Assembly (NCBI RefSeq): GCF_018070075.1
Contig: NZ_JAGPXE010000006.1
Span: 186,001-250,000, forward strand
Direction of reading: 5' to 3'
DNA from: Saccharopolyspora endophytica
GTDB lineage: Bacteria > Actinomycetota > Actinomycetes > Mycobacteriales > Pseudonocardiaceae
DNA length: 64,000 nt
Under the pieces are notes generated by a model. That model was not told the DNA's origin, did not search any database, and worked only from the letters and a program-made list of their open reading frames with translations. Position 1 is the stretch's first letter; every line of letters starts with the position of its first letter. Position numbers and translations under genes: made by a program. Below, one piece after another: positions 18,132 to 26,969 of the stretch.

Positions 18132-19538
18132 CTAGTTCTTCTCTGATTGCGGGGTCGTGATCAGCAGTGCTGTGACCAGTGCGAGGGCGACGAACCCGCC
18201 CCCGGTCCACAGCGCGGCGTGGAAGGCGTCGAAGGTGGGGGCGCCGTCGCCGCTGGTCGAGGTGACGGCGCTGGCGGCGACGGCGATGCCCAGCGAGGCG
18301 CCGATGCCGAAGCAGGCGCCGTTCAGACCGGGCAGCGAGCCGGGCTTGTCCTCCGGTGCGAGCGCCACGGCGAGGCCGTTGAGCGCGGTCAGCATGTACC
18401 CGGTGTAGGTGATGCCGAGCGCCGCGAGCGCGGCGAAGGCGACCACTCGTGACTGCGGCACCAGCACCAGCGGCACCAGTGCCGCTGCCGTGCCGACGGC
18501 ACCGATCAGCACCGAGCGCCGCCAGCCGATGCGGGGACCGAAGTGTCCGACCAGCGGGGCCGCGATGACACCGAGCGCCGAAGCGGGGGTGAGGTAGAGC
18601 AGGGCCGACATGGTCGCCGAGAGCCCGTAGCCCTCTCCCGCGGTCTGGGTCAGCAGCGGGACGGTGAAGTTCAGCATCCCGAACACCCCGGCCAGGGTGA
18701 AGATCGTGGTCAGCAGCAGTGGCCAGCCGGCTCGGGAGGCCAGGACCGAGGTGTCGATGATCGCGTTCCGGTTGCCGCGTTCGGTGACGGTGAACAGCGC
18801 GAGGGTCAGCACGCCTCCGATGAGCAGCGTCAGCGTGGGCACCGATGACCAGCCCCAGCTGCTGCCTTCGTTCAGCGCGAGCAGGATGCCGGTGAGCCCG
18901 ACGCCGAGCAGGGCCGCGCCGGTCCAGTCCATCCGTCCGGTGGCGGTCCCGCTGGCGGGTACCCAGAGGTGGACGGCGACCAGGGCGATCACCGTGATCA
19001 GACCGGTGATGAGGAAGATCCCGCGGAATCCGACGGAGTCGGCGACGGAACCGCCGATGACGGTGTCGATCCCGGCGATGCCGCCGTTGACCGCGGTGAT
19101 GATGCCCAGGGATCGGCCGAACTTCCGCGGCGGGAGGTATTCGTGCAGCGTCAGGTAGGCCAGCGTGAACGTCGCCGCGGACACGCCCTGCAGGCTCCGG
19201 CCGATGATGAACAGCTCGATGTTCGGCGCGAGGACGCAGATCAGCTCCCCGGCCAGTGCGAGCAGCAGGGTCACCAGGAGCATCCGCCGGCGGCCGACGT
19301 AGTCGCTGAGCCGCGCCAGCGTCACCTGGCCGATCGCCGAGAACAGGAAGAACAGCGTCTGGGAGAGCCCACCGGCGCTGCTGGTGGTGTCCAGGCTGTC
19401 GATCACGTTCGGCAGCGCGGGCGAGAGCATGGTGGCGTTGATCTGGTAGCCCGCGACGGCGAGGACCAGGGCGGTGAGCAGGGCGGGGGAGCGCACCGGG
19501 GGTGCGTTGGTGGGCGATGGGGCGCCAACCGTGGTCAT
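18132..19538 (-). CDS. DHA2-type MFS transporter, candidate nucleoside carrier
   Basis: A 468-residue MFS protein with about 14 hydrophobic segments, the layout of the DHA2 drug/proton antiporter group. The conserved ARLSDYVGRRRML loop lies near residue 80. It is the first gene of the operon ending in adenosine deaminase. That placement suggests nucleoside transport rather than drug export, though the family gives no direct proof. An operator-like TGTCTGACA lies in its likely leader region (19626-19634). Confidence 0.8.
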   Translation of the reverse strand: MTTVGAPSPTNAPPVRSPALLTALVLAVAGYQINATMLSPALPNVIDSLDTTSSAGGLSQTLFFLFSAIGQVTLARLSDYVGRRRMLLVTLLLALAGELICVLAPNIELFIIGRSLQGVSAATFTLAYLTLHEYLPPRKFGRSLGIITAVNGGIAGIDTVIGGSVADSVGFRGIFLITGLITVIALVAVHLWVPASGTATGRMDWTGAALLGVGLTGILLALNEGSSWGWSSVPTLTLLIGGVLTLALFTVTERGNRNAIIDTSVLASRAGWPLLLTTIFTLAGVFGMLNFTVPLLTQTAGEGYGLSATMSALLYLTPASALGVIAAPLVGHFGPRIGWRRSVLIGAVGTAAALVPLVLVPQSRVVAFAALAALGITYTGYMLTALNGLAVALAPEDKPGSLPGLNGACFGIGASLGIAVAASAVTSTSGDGAPTFDAFHAALWTGGGFVALALVTALLITTPQSEKN

Positions 19539-19625
19539 GGGAACCTCCGCGTTGAGGCGATTCGAGAGGGGTGGGCAGCGGCGTGGTGGACGTTCTGGTG
19601 CTGCGCACCGACATGTCGACGAGCT

Positions 19626-19685
19626 TGTCTGACATGTTCGAGGTGTTGGCGGAAGGGTTTACCGGCTTTGTCCCTGCGCCGTCAA
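19626..19685 (-). promoter_or_regulatory. Promoter and GntR operator for the MFS-add operon
   Basis: On the minus strand TTGACG (19685-19680), an 18-base spacer and TAAACC (19661-19656) form a plausible promoter. The inverted repeat TGTC-N-GACA at 19626-19634 lies just downstream of the expected start. The same 9-mer overlaps the promoter of the GntR gene. Confidence 0.5.
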
Positions 19686-19732
19686 GAGTTGTTTCCGCAG
19701 TTTGATCTGATCAACTGGGCCGCTCGTCGGGT

Positions 19733-19769
19733 TTGACGAGCGGGCCTTGCTCTTCTAACTTGTCTGACA
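19733..19769 (+). promoter_or_regulatory. GntR gene promoter with overlapping operator
   Basis: TTGACG (19733-19738), a 17-base spacer and TAACTT (19756-19761) give a near-consensus promoter. TGTCTGACA at 19761-19769 overlaps its start region, so the GntR protein probably represses itself. A 12-bp stem with one mismatch (19717-19746) lies across the -35. Confidence 0.6.
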
Positions 19770-19791
19770 TCAACCCAACAGGGGGTGCGAC

Positions 19792-20535
19792 GTGGCGGCC
19801 AGACGACCGCAGCGGCGACCGGTCGTGGAGCTCTACGAGCGGATCGTCGAAGCAATCCGGCAGGGGACCTACCCACCCGGCTCGACGCTGCCGTCCGAGC
19901 CCGACCTCGCCGCTGATCTCGGAGTGAGCCGACCGGCGCTGCGCGAAGCGCTCCTGCTGCTGCAGGAGGACGGCGTGATCACCGTGCGGCGCGGGGTGGG
20001 GCGGACCGTCAACGACCGCCCGGCCAGGCGCGGTTTCGAGCGGCTGCAACCGATCGAGAGCCTGTTCGGCGCGGACGCGGCCAAGATCCGGCCGCTGGCG
20101 CGCGTGCTGGAGGGACCGACCGATCTGGTCATGCAGCACCTGCCGGTCCCGGCCAGCTGCGAGGTCTGGTTCTGGGAGAGCGTCGTCGACATCGACGCCG
20201 TGCCCAGCGGTCTGGTCGAGGAGTGGAGCGTGCACGACGAAGCGCTGGCCGCCGTCGACCCGGGTCTTCCGGCGGCGCTGGCCGAAGCCGAGGCGCAGCC
20301 CAGCACGATGCTGCACGTGGTCTCGGCGCTCGACCCCTACCTGCCGTTGAGCGGGTCGAGCGCGGTCAGCGCGACGGTCCTCGGCCGGCGACGGGCCGAG
20401 GTCCTGGATCGCTCCCCGGACACCCCGGTCGTGCTGATCACCCAGGTCGTCTCCGTCGAACGCACGCCGCTGATCGCGGCGAAGTACGTGTTGCCCAGCG
20501 GTGCACCGAGCATCCCGGTGCGCCAATCCCGATGA
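19792..20535 (+). CDS. GntR/HutC-family regulator of nucleoside genes
   Basis: A 247-residue regulator. The N-terminal winged helix (about 10-75) includes PSEPDLAADLGVSRPALREA. The C-terminal part fits a UTRA-type effector domain. The GTG has ggggg upstream. It is divergent from the MFS-add operon and leads the nucleoside hydrolase and ribokinase genes. Two copies of TGTCTGACA frame the divergent region, so it probably represses both arms until a nucleoside or derivative binds. Confidence 0.82.
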   Translation: MAARRPQRRPVVELYERIVEAIRQGTYPPGSTLPSEPDLAADLGVSRPALREALLLLQEDGVITVRRGVGRTVNDRPARRGFERLQPIESLFGADAAKIRPLARVLEGPTDLVMQHLPVPASCEVWFWESVVDIDAVPSGLVEEWSVHDEALAAVDPGLPAALAEAEAQPSTMLHVVSALDPYLPLSGSSAVSATVLGRRRAEVLDRSPDTPVVLITQVVSVERTPLIAAKYVLPSGAPSIPVRQSR

Positions 20536-20608
20536 GCGAGTCCCGGTTCCACCGCGATCGCGCGCGGAACGCGATGCAGGACCCCGAAAGCAGAAAGGCA
20601 CGCAACCG

Positions 20609-21589
20609 ATGGCGCCCAAGCGAACACTGATCGTCGACTGCGACACCGGCATCGACGACGCCCTCGCGCTGCTCTACCTGCTCGGGGACCCGGGAGTGGA
20701 GATCAGCGCGATCACCACGGTCTTCGGCAACACCGACGCCGGTACGGCGGCGCTCAACACGCTGCGGGTGCTCGAACTGGCGGGCCGCCCGGACATCCCG
20801 GTCGCCGTGGGAGCGCTGAGCAACTGGTGCGGCGAAGCGCATCTCGCGCCGTACGTCCACGGCGACGACGGTCTGGGCAACACGAACCTGCCCGCCCCGA
20901 CCACGGCGCCGAGCGACGAACCCGCCGCGGAGCTCATCGTGCGGCTCGCCCGCGAGAACCCCGGCGCCACGCACCTGCTCGCCCTCGGCCCGCTGACGAA
21001 CCTCGCCACCGCTCTGCTGCTCGAACCGGAACTGCCCGACCTGGTCGAGCACGTGACGATCATGGGCGGCGCGGTGCGGCACCCGGGCAATGCCACCCCG
21101 GCGTCGGAGGCCAACATCCACAACGATCCCGAAGCGGCTCGGATCGTGCTGCGGGCGGGATGGCCGGTGACCATGGTCCCGCTGGACGCCACCATGGGCG
21201 AGGTCCTCACCGAGCAGCACCAGCGGCGGCTCGACGAATGCGGTTCGCCGGTGGCGTCTTTCACCTCGTCCATCCTGGACCAGTACTTCGACTTCTACGA
21301 GCGCGACATCTTCGGCGAGCGGCGAGCGGCCTGCCACGACCCGTTGGCGGCGGCGATCGCGGCCGGTGACGTCGTGCCGGTGCTGGCTCCGGTGGTGCCC
21401 ACCGACGTGGACACCGGGGACGGTCCCGGGCGCGGCGCGACCGTCGCCGACGTCCGCGGTCAGTACCGGAACTTCCCGACGCAGGAGGGCGCGAACGTGC
21501 GCGTGGTCCTCGAAACCGACCGCACGTTCCCGGAAGTGCTGATCGACCGGCTCTGCGGCGCGCCCGAACCCACGCGGCGGGTCGCGTGA
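20609..21589 (+). CDS. Inosine/uridine-preferring nucleoside hydrolase
   Basis: Hydrolyses nucleosides to free base and ribose. The 326-residue protein starts with the calcium-binding signature VDCDTGIDDALAL near residue 8. It also has LLALGPLTNLA and VTIMGGAV, and the later catalytic His in CHDPLAAAIA. The ATG at 20609 is chosen because aaagg precedes it and the signature follows at once; the frame extends further up without conservation. It lies between GntR and ribokinase, so the ribose released is phosphorylated by the next enzyme. Confidence 0.88.
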   Translation: MAPKRTLIVDCDTGIDDALALLYLLGDPGVEISAITTVFGNTDAGTAALNTLRVLELAGRPDIPVAVGALSNWCGEAHLAPYVHGDDGLGNTNLPAPTTAPSDEPAAELIVRLARENPGATHLLALGPLTNLATALLLEPELPDLVEHVTIMGGAVRHPGNATPASEANIHNDPEAARIVLRAGWPVTMVPLDATMGEVLTEQHQRRLDECGSPVASFTSSILDQYFDFYERDIFGERRAACHDPLAAAIAAGDVVPVLAPVVPTDVDTGDGPGRGATVADVRGQYRNFPTQEGANVRVVLETDRTFPEVLIDRLCGAPEPTRRVA

Positions 21590-21621
21590 GCGCGCGCAGG
21601 GGAGAGGCGGGAGGAAGAACG

Positions 21622-22536
21622 ATGTCGCGCGAACTGGACGTCGTCGTGGTCGGGTCCCTGAACGTCGACCTCACCGCGGGAGTGCGGCGTCACCCGCAGC
21701 CCGGGGAAACGGTGCGGGCGAACGCGTTGACCACCAGCGCCGGGGGCAAGGGGGCGAACCAGGCCGTGGCCGCCGCGCGGCTGGGCGCCCGGACCGCCCT
21801 GGTGGGCCGGGTCGGCGCCGACGCGCACGGGGAGGACCTGCTGTCCGCCCTGCGCGCCGACGGCGTCGAGACGGCGCACACCCTCCGCGACGAGTCGGCG
21901 GCCACCGGCACCGCGCTGATCACCGTGGCCGCCACCGGGGAGAACAGCATCGTCGTGGCCGCGGCGGCCAACGACCGGTTGTCCCCGGGCGACATCGCCG
22001 CGGCCCGGTCGCTGATCGCCTCCGCCCGCGTCGTCTCGGTGGTTCTGGAGGTCCCGGTGGAAACCGTGTGCGCGGCGGCGCGCGCGGCGCGAGAAGCCGG
22101 GGCGCGCCTGTCGCTGAACCTGTCGCCGGTGGTCGACCTGCCCGGGGACGTGCTCGCCGCCGCCGACCCGCTGATCGTCAACGAGCACGAGGCGCGAGAA
22201 GTCCTGCGAAGCCACGGCTCCCACGTCCCCGACGACGAAGTCGCCTACGCGGAAGCGCTCCGGCAGGTCGGCGCGCGATCGGCCGTGGTCACCTTGGGCG
22301 CGCGCGGTGCGGCGGTCGCCGAACCCGGTCACGCCGAGCACGTCCCGTCAATCCCGGCCGACGCGGTCGACACCACCGGAGCCGGCGACGCCTTCGCCGC
22401 GACCGTGGCCTGGCGCATCGGGCGAGGCGATTCGCTGCCCGCAGCGGTCCGTTGGGCCACCCGCGTCGGCGCTCGCAGCGTGCAGCACCCGGGTGCGCAG
22501 CCGTCCTACCCCAAGCTCGAGCAGATGCTCAGCTGA
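21622..22536 (+). CDS. rbsK: Ribokinase
   Basis: A PfkB-family sugar kinase, 304 residues, probably making ribose 5-phosphate. The N-terminal substrate motif SAGGKGANQAVAAARLG lies near residue 33, and the ATP/anion-hole motif DTTGAGDAFAA near 250. ATG 21622 has ggagga eight bases upstream; a GTG overlapping the previous stop at 21586 is a weaker choice. It completes the adenosine, inosine, ribose, ribose 5-phosphate path encoded around the GntR gene. Confidence 0.86.
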   Translation: MSRELDVVVVGSLNVDLTAGVRRHPQPGETVRANALTTSAGGKGANQAVAAARLGARTALVGRVGADAHGEDLLSALRADGVETAHTLRDESAATGTALITVAATGENSIVVAAAANDRLSPGDIAAARSLIASARVVSVVLEVPVETVCAAARAAREAGARLSLNLSPVVDLPGDVLAAADPLIVNEHEAREVLRSHGSHVPDDEVAYAEALRQVGARSAVVTLGARGAAVAEPGHAEHVPSIPADAVDTTGAGDAFAATVAWRIGRGDSLPAAVRWATRVGARSVQHPGAQPSYPKLEQMLS

Positions 22537-22600
22537 CCGGGACGTCGCGCTGGATCTCGCTGGTGCCGCCGTAGGCGGCCGAGACCACGGTGCAGTCCGA
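22529..22600 (-). pseudogene. Acyl-CoA dehydrogenase C-terminal scrap
   Basis: The minus strand reads AAYGGTSEIQRDVPVS and then stops. YGGTSEIQR is the typical end of acyl-CoA dehydrogenases. No upstream part of the gene remains, because the stretch runs into the TetR gene region. It appears to be a leftover of a deletion; its overlap with the ribokinase stop is a few bases. Confidence 0.45.
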
Positions 22601-22643
22601 GCGCCGACATCATGGTGGGTGACGTCTGCTGCAGGCACGACCT

Positions 22644-23333
22644 TCATCGCGAACGGTGGTCTGCGGGTTCCAGCATGGGGACGAGGAATCGGCGCGCGAG
22701 GGCGCGCACCTGCAGGTCGTCGTCGAGGTCGATGTGACTGCTCGGGGTGACCAGGAACGATGTCGAGATGCGGACCATCATCTCGGCGACGACCTCGACG
22801 TCGACTTCCACGGCGATGGTTCCCGCGCGTTGTTCTCTGCCGAGTCGTCCGGCGACGAACCGGCTGACGGTGGTCATGGTCCTGCCGCCGTCGCTGATCA
22901 TCGACGGCACGACGATCTCGGGTTCGGTGTCCATGAGGCCGCCGATGAGGGGGTTGTTCCGGATGGCTCGCAGCGAGCCGGCGAAGCCGATCTCGACTCG
23001 CTCGGCGACGGTCTCGGCGCCTCGGATGTCGAGCAGGAATCGGTCGAAGTAGCGGCGGAACTCGCGGCGGATCACCTGTTGGACCAGGGAGTCCTTGGTG
23101 CTGAACCGGCGGTAGACGGTGATCCGGGAGACCCCGGCTCGTTTGGCGACGTCCTCCATCGTCGATCGTCGGATGCCGATCCGGCGGAACTGCTCGTGCG
23201 CGGCTTCCAGCACGCGCTCGGTGGTCTCGTCGGTGGTCTCCGAACGGTCGATGGCCTCGGCGAACGCGCGCTCCAGCAACGACTCCCCGTCGTCGGTCCC
23301 AGGAGTGATCAGGCTGGACAGGATGGGGTCCAC
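22644..23333 (-). CDS. TetR-family regulator
   Basis: A 229-residue TetR protein. The N-terminal helix-turn-helix (about 40-85) contains DVAKRAGVSRITVYRRFSTK. The rest is an all-helical ligand domain with no recognisable specificity. The GTG start has aagga upstream. It is divergent from two tandem latex-clearing-type genes. TetR regulators of lcp genes are known in rubber-degrading actinomycetes, so it probably controls them. Confidence 0.83.
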   Translation of the reverse strand: MDPILSSLITPGTDDGESLLERAFAEAIDRSETTDETTERVLEAAHEQFRRIGIRRSTMEDVAKRAGVSRITVYRRFSTKDSLVQQVIRREFRRYFDRFLLDIRGAETVAERVEIGFAGSLRAIRNNPLIGGLMDTEPEIVVPSMISDGGRTMTTVSRFVAGRLGREQRAGTIAVEVDVEVVAEMMVRISTSFLVTPSSHIDLDDDLQVRALARRFLVPMLEPADHRSR

Positions 23334-23456
23334 GAAGTCCTTCTTTCGACCGAGGTCTGGTGTTTCGGATCACGCTGTGTTCTCCTCTGATACAGAGAAG
23401 CACGATGCGTATCAGCATGCCAACCACGGTTCGGGAACTCGAGGAGGAGTTCGGCC

Positions 23457-24674
23457 ATGGAAGAGCACAACAGGCGAAACGCGTTGAAGATCGGCGGAGT
23501 TCTGGGCGCGCTAGGGGCGCTGAGCGCAGCGGGTTCCGCGCATGCGCGTCCTCTGTGGACGTGGTCGCCGGGCGGGTCGGTCGCAGGTACCGGTGCGGGT
23601 GTCGACCCGAGGTGGGTGTGGGATCCCGAGGCGGACGACCTGGTCGCCTCGCTGCTCGACCGAGGTGAGGTGCCGCGGGTCAACGAACTGCTGCGGACGT
23701 GGACAACCAACAGCCAGCCACTGCCGGACGGATTGCCCTCCGACCTGCGGGATTTCCTGGAACAGGCACGCGCGCTGCCGTCATGGGCGGACCAGGCCAA
23801 GCTCGATCAAGCCTACGACTTCACCGAGCGGAGGGGTTTGTACCTCGGGCTCCTGTACGGGATGGCCAGCGGCATGATGAGCACCGTCATCCCGAAGGAG
23901 GCGCGCGCGGTCTACCACTCCTACGGCGGCGCGAACATGAAGGACCGCATCTCCAAGACCGCCAAGCTCGGCTACGACATCGGCACCCGCAACGCCTACC
24001 GCCCCGACGGCGAGATGATCGTGACCTGCGTGAAAACCCGCCTGGTGCACGCAGGCGTGCGCCACCTGCTGCCGCAGTCGCCGCACTGGAACCGGGTCGC
24101 GCCCGAGGACGTTCCGATCAGCCAGGCCGACATCATGGTCACCTGGCACAGCCTCGCCACCACCGTGCGGCAGAACCTCGTCGAGTGGCAGGTGCCGATC
24201 CCGCCGGTGGACTCCGAGGCCTACCTGCACTCCTGGCAGGTCACGGCGCACATGCTCGGAGTCGACGACGAGTACATCCCGGCCTCGTGGGACGAGGCCG
24301 ACGCCCAGGCGAAGCAGGTGCTGGACCCCGTTCTGGAACCGACGCCAGAGGGCAACAACCTCGCCCAGATCCTCATGAACATCGGGCCGGACAACGGCGC
24401 GTTCAGCGAACCGCTGATCGGTGCGTTCACCCGCTACGTCCTCGGGGACCGCATCGCGGACTGGCTGCTGATCCCGCGTGAGCCCGTCTACGACCCGATG
24501 CTGCGGACGTTCTGGCCGCCGTTCATCGCCGCCCGCGAACTGGGCGTCCACTTCCCCGGAGCCCCCGAGACGTACTGGATGTTCGACGAGTTCCTTCGTC
24601 AGGCGGTCCTGCTCTACCTCTCCGAAGGCGAGCGGATCAGCATCGAGATCCCCCAGGGCAACCGACCGTCCTGA
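23457..24674 (+). CDS. Latex-clearing-protein-family oxygenase, copy 1 (Tat-exported)
   Basis: A 405-residue DUF2236 protein of the Lcp/MpaB family, b-type haem oxygenases that include the rubber-cleaving Lcp. The N-terminus carries a Tat signal (NRRNALKIGG then a hydrophobic stretch, cleavage near AHA). The haem-proximal region VKTRLVHAGVRHLLPQSPHW lies near residue 195, with upstream IPKEARAVYHS. The ATG has aggaggag eight bases upstream. A paralogue follows 33 bases later. Cleavage of poly(cis-1,4-isoprene) is the best guess; another exported polyisoprenoid or lipid is possible. Confidence 0.78.
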   Translation: MEEHNRRNALKIGGVLGALGALSAAGSAHARPLWTWSPGGSVAGTGAGVDPRWVWDPEADDLVASLLDRGEVPRVNELLRTWTTNSQPLPDGLPSDLRDFLEQARALPSWADQAKLDQAYDFTERRGLYLGLLYGMASGMMSTVIPKEARAVYHSYGGANMKDRISKTAKLGYDIGTRNAYRPDGEMIVTCVKTRLVHAGVRHLLPQSPHWNRVAPEDVPISQADIMVTWHSLATTVRQNLVEWQVPIPPVDSEAYLHSWQVTAHMLGVDDEYIPASWDEADAQAKQVLDPVLEPTPEGNNLAQILMNIGPDNGAFSEPLIGAFTRYVLGDRIADWLLIPREPVYDPMLRTFWPPFIAARELGVHFPGAPETYWMFDEFLRQAVLLYLSEGERISIEIPQGNRPS

Positions 24675-24707
24675 ACGAGGACGACGGTTCGAGGAGGAGC
24701 GTGCAGC

Positions 24708-25937
24708 ATGGCGGAGTTGAGCAGACGCGCGGCGTTGCTGACCGGCGGTGCGGCGGCGCTGGGAGCGCTGGTGGCGGCGTCCCCGGCGCAGGCGCGGGCG
24801 CTGGTCGGGTGGAACTGGTCGCCGAGCGATTCGGTGGCGGGGTCGGGAGCCGGGGTGGATCCGCACTGGGTGTGGGACGCCGACGGCGATCCGCTGCTGG
24901 CGTCGCTGTTCGAGCGCGGCCTGATCCCGAGGATCAACGAGCTGCTGTGGAACTGGGAGCGCAACGACCAGGCGCTGCCCGACGGCTTGCCCGCGGATCT
25001 GCGCGGCTTCCTGGAACACGCCCGTCAGCTGCCGGCGTGGGCCGATCGCGAGAAGCTCGAAGCCGCAGCCGAGTTCAACAAGGCGCGCGGGATCTACCTC
25101 AACCTGTGCAACGGGCCCGGCGGCGGCATCCTCGCGACCGCCATCCCCAAGGAAGCGCGCGCCGTCTACCACTCGGCCGGCGGTGCCGACATGGAGGACC
25201 GGGTCGCCAAGACGAGCCGGTTCGGGTTCTCCGTCGGGGCGCTCGACGCCTACCGACCTGAGGGCACGTGCGTCGTCGAGTGCGTCAAGACGCGGCTGGT
25301 GCACGCGGCCGTGCGGCATCTGCTGCCGCAGTCGCCGCACTGGCGGAACGGCGCCGCTGAGGACATCCCCATCAGCCAGGAGGACATGCTGGTCACCTGG
25401 CACACGCTGCCGACCTTCGCGATGCGCACGATGCGCGAGTGGGAGGTCGCGATCACCGATGACGAGGCCGAGGCCTACCTGCACGTCTGGCAGGTGACCG
25501 CGCACGTGCTCGGCATCTCCGACGAGTACATCCCCGCCACCTGGGCCGCGGCCCACGCCCAGTCCGACCAGGTCCTGGCCCGCAACATGGGGCCGACACC
25601 GGAAGGCGTCACGCTCACCGACATCCTGCTCGGCCAGCTGGCCGAGCAGACCAGCCCGGGCAGCGTGAGCCGCCCGATGTGCAACGCCCTCGCCCGCTAC
25701 CTGGTCGGCGACCGGGCCGCCGACTGGAACGGCCTCCCGCGCGAACCCGTGTGGGACCGGGTGATTCCGGAAGCCTGGCCCGCCGTGGTCGAGTTCCGCG
25801 AGGGACTCATCACCGCGCCCCTGGTGCCCGAAGCCGCTTGGGCGCTCGACGAAGCCGCCCGCCAGTACCTCTACCTCTACCTCACCAAGTGGCAGGAGAC
25901 GAAGATCGTCATCCCCACCGGGAACCGACCTGAGTGA
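24708..25937 (+). CDS. Latex-clearing-protein-family oxygenase, copy 2 (Tat-exported)
   Basis: A 409-residue paralogue of the preceding gene with its own Tat signal (SRRAALLTGG, hydrophobic core, cleavage near AQA). The same core is kept: IPKEARAVYHSAGGADM near 145 and VKTRLVHAAVRHLLPQSPHW near 195. The ATG has aggaggag seven bases upstream and the gap to copy 1 is short, so they are one transcript. Divergence between the copies is clearly more than recent duplication would give, suggesting separate substrates or product ranges. Confidence 0.78.
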   Translation: MAELSRRAALLTGGAAALGALVAASPAQARALVGWNWSPSDSVAGSGAGVDPHWVWDADGDPLLASLFERGLIPRINELLWNWERNDQALPDGLPADLRGFLEHARQLPAWADREKLEAAAEFNKARGIYLNLCNGPGGGILATAIPKEARAVYHSAGGADMEDRVAKTSRFGFSVGALDAYRPEGTCVVECVKTRLVHAAVRHLLPQSPHWRNGAAEDIPISQEDMLVTWHTLPTFAMRTMREWEVAITDDEAEAYLHVWQVTAHVLGISDEYIPATWAAAHAQSDQVLARNMGPTPEGVTLTDILLGQLAEQTSPGSVSRPMCNALARYLVGDRAADWNGLPREPVWDRVIPEAWPAVVEFREGLITAPLVPEAAWALDEAARQYLYLYLTKWQETKIVIPTGNRPE

Positions 25938-25973
25938 CTCAGGAGCCACGTGAGCGGGGTGGTGGGGCGATCT

Positions 25974-26219
25974 CTACGGGAACGAGTTGATCTCCGCGCA
26001 GCCGCGCGCGGTCGCGACGAACTCATCCACGAACATCTGGTGGACTTGGCGCGCTCGTTGCTGCGTGAGGCAGCGCCGGGCCGGCTCGGGGACTTCGGTG
26101 CACGGCGCGGCGATGGTCGTCTCGTACTCCTCTTCGCCGGTCACCGGGTCGACCCCGATCCGCGCTGTGGTGAACACCCAGGTCTGATCGCCGATGGTGA
26201 CCTCGGTCCGCTGCAACAT
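25974..26219 (-). CDS. Small conserved-looking protein, unknown function
   Basis: An 81-residue acidic/neutral protein that is not recognised. It reads as a genuine frame: an even start (MLQRTEVTIGDQTWVF), a short beta-rich first half and a helical C-terminal half around QQRARQVHQMFVDEF. The ATG 26219 lies eight bases after TAGGGT, the pattern of a leaderless start; a GTG at 26225 is the alternative. It converges with the Lcp pair. Confidence 0.55.
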   Translation of the reverse strand: MLQRTEVTIGDQTWVFTTARIGVDPVTGEEEYETTIAAPCTEVPEPARRCLTQQRARQVHQMFVDEFVATARGCAEINSFP

Positions 26220-26426
26220 GACCACGGACCCTACGACCCGGGGCCCCGGCTACGCAGGGTCCAAATCCCCCCGAGTGCTGCCCTCCGGTCGGGGGAGAAT
26301 TTCCCTTGCCGATCGCGGGACTTTTGGCACATGCGGACATCGCATCCAGCCGGTTCACTACGGAGGACACCCCGGCCACTGCGGTTGGGGCCTCACCGAC
26401 GACTGAGGAGTAAGGGGGACGCTGCA

Positions 26427-26552
26427 ATGACCACATCCCGGCACGGCGCAGAAGCCAGGACCGCGATCGACTGGACCACGCTCAGCATCGGGCTCGTCAT
26501 GCTGCTGGTCCTCGGCACGGTCGCGCTGTCCTCGTTGGTCGGCGGCGTCTAG
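26427..26552 (+). CDS. Small single-span membrane protein
   Basis: A 41-residue open frame with a polar N-terminus followed by one hydrophobic span (SIGLVMLLVLGTVALSSLVG). A ggggg run lies before the ATG. It is too short for family assignment. It is supported only by the signal and the clean membrane segment. Confidence 0.4.
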   Translation: MTTSRHGAEARTAIDWTTLSIGLVMLLVLGTVALSSLVGGV

Positions 26553-26584
26553 CCGCCCGCGTTCGATCCTGCGGGCGCGGACGG

Positions 26585-26833
26585 CTACGGGTCGTGGATC
26601 TGGGGCGTCAAGTCGATCCAGTCGTCGTCGTACACAGGGCACCGCGTCTTCAACCAGACCACGTTGCGGCGTGCTTCCTCTTCGGTGTCGAACCCGATGA
26701 ACGCCTGCCGCTCGCCGAAGACCAGGTAGGTCAGGAGCCACTTCGGCGGAATCAGTTCGAGGATGATCTCGTACGGTGGGATGGGAAGCCAGTCGGAGTG
26801 CCCAGCTTGCCACCGCCCGATGATCTCGGTCAT
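26585..26833 (-). CDS. Small hypothetical protein
   Basis: An 82-residue acidic protein, not recognised. It is rich in aromatic and proline residues, with LPIPPYEIILELIPPKWLL in the middle and a helical DTEEEARRNVVWLKTR part near 50-65. The ATG has aagggga upstream. The composition is unlike shadow frames, which here are Arg- and Pro-rich. Confidence 0.6.
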   Translation of the reverse strand: MTEIIGRWQAGHSDWLPIPPYEIILELIPPKWLLTYLVFGERQAFIGFDTEEEARRNVVWLKTRCPVYDDDWIDLTPQIHDP

Positions 26834-26969
26834 CCATTCCCCTTAGCCGCGGGTTGCCCCATGCAGTATCCGTCGCGCGGCCCGAGTTCGATCGGGCATT
26901 TCGGCCCGTGGGAACCCGGAAAATCCACAGCAGCCGGGATTCGATCATGGACAGGGCGCAGTGGGAGGC

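Noticed and set aside
17491..19635. 714-residue minus-strand frame over MFS and add
   Set aside because: A shifted frame of the two real genes; it has no membrane segments and is Arg-rich.
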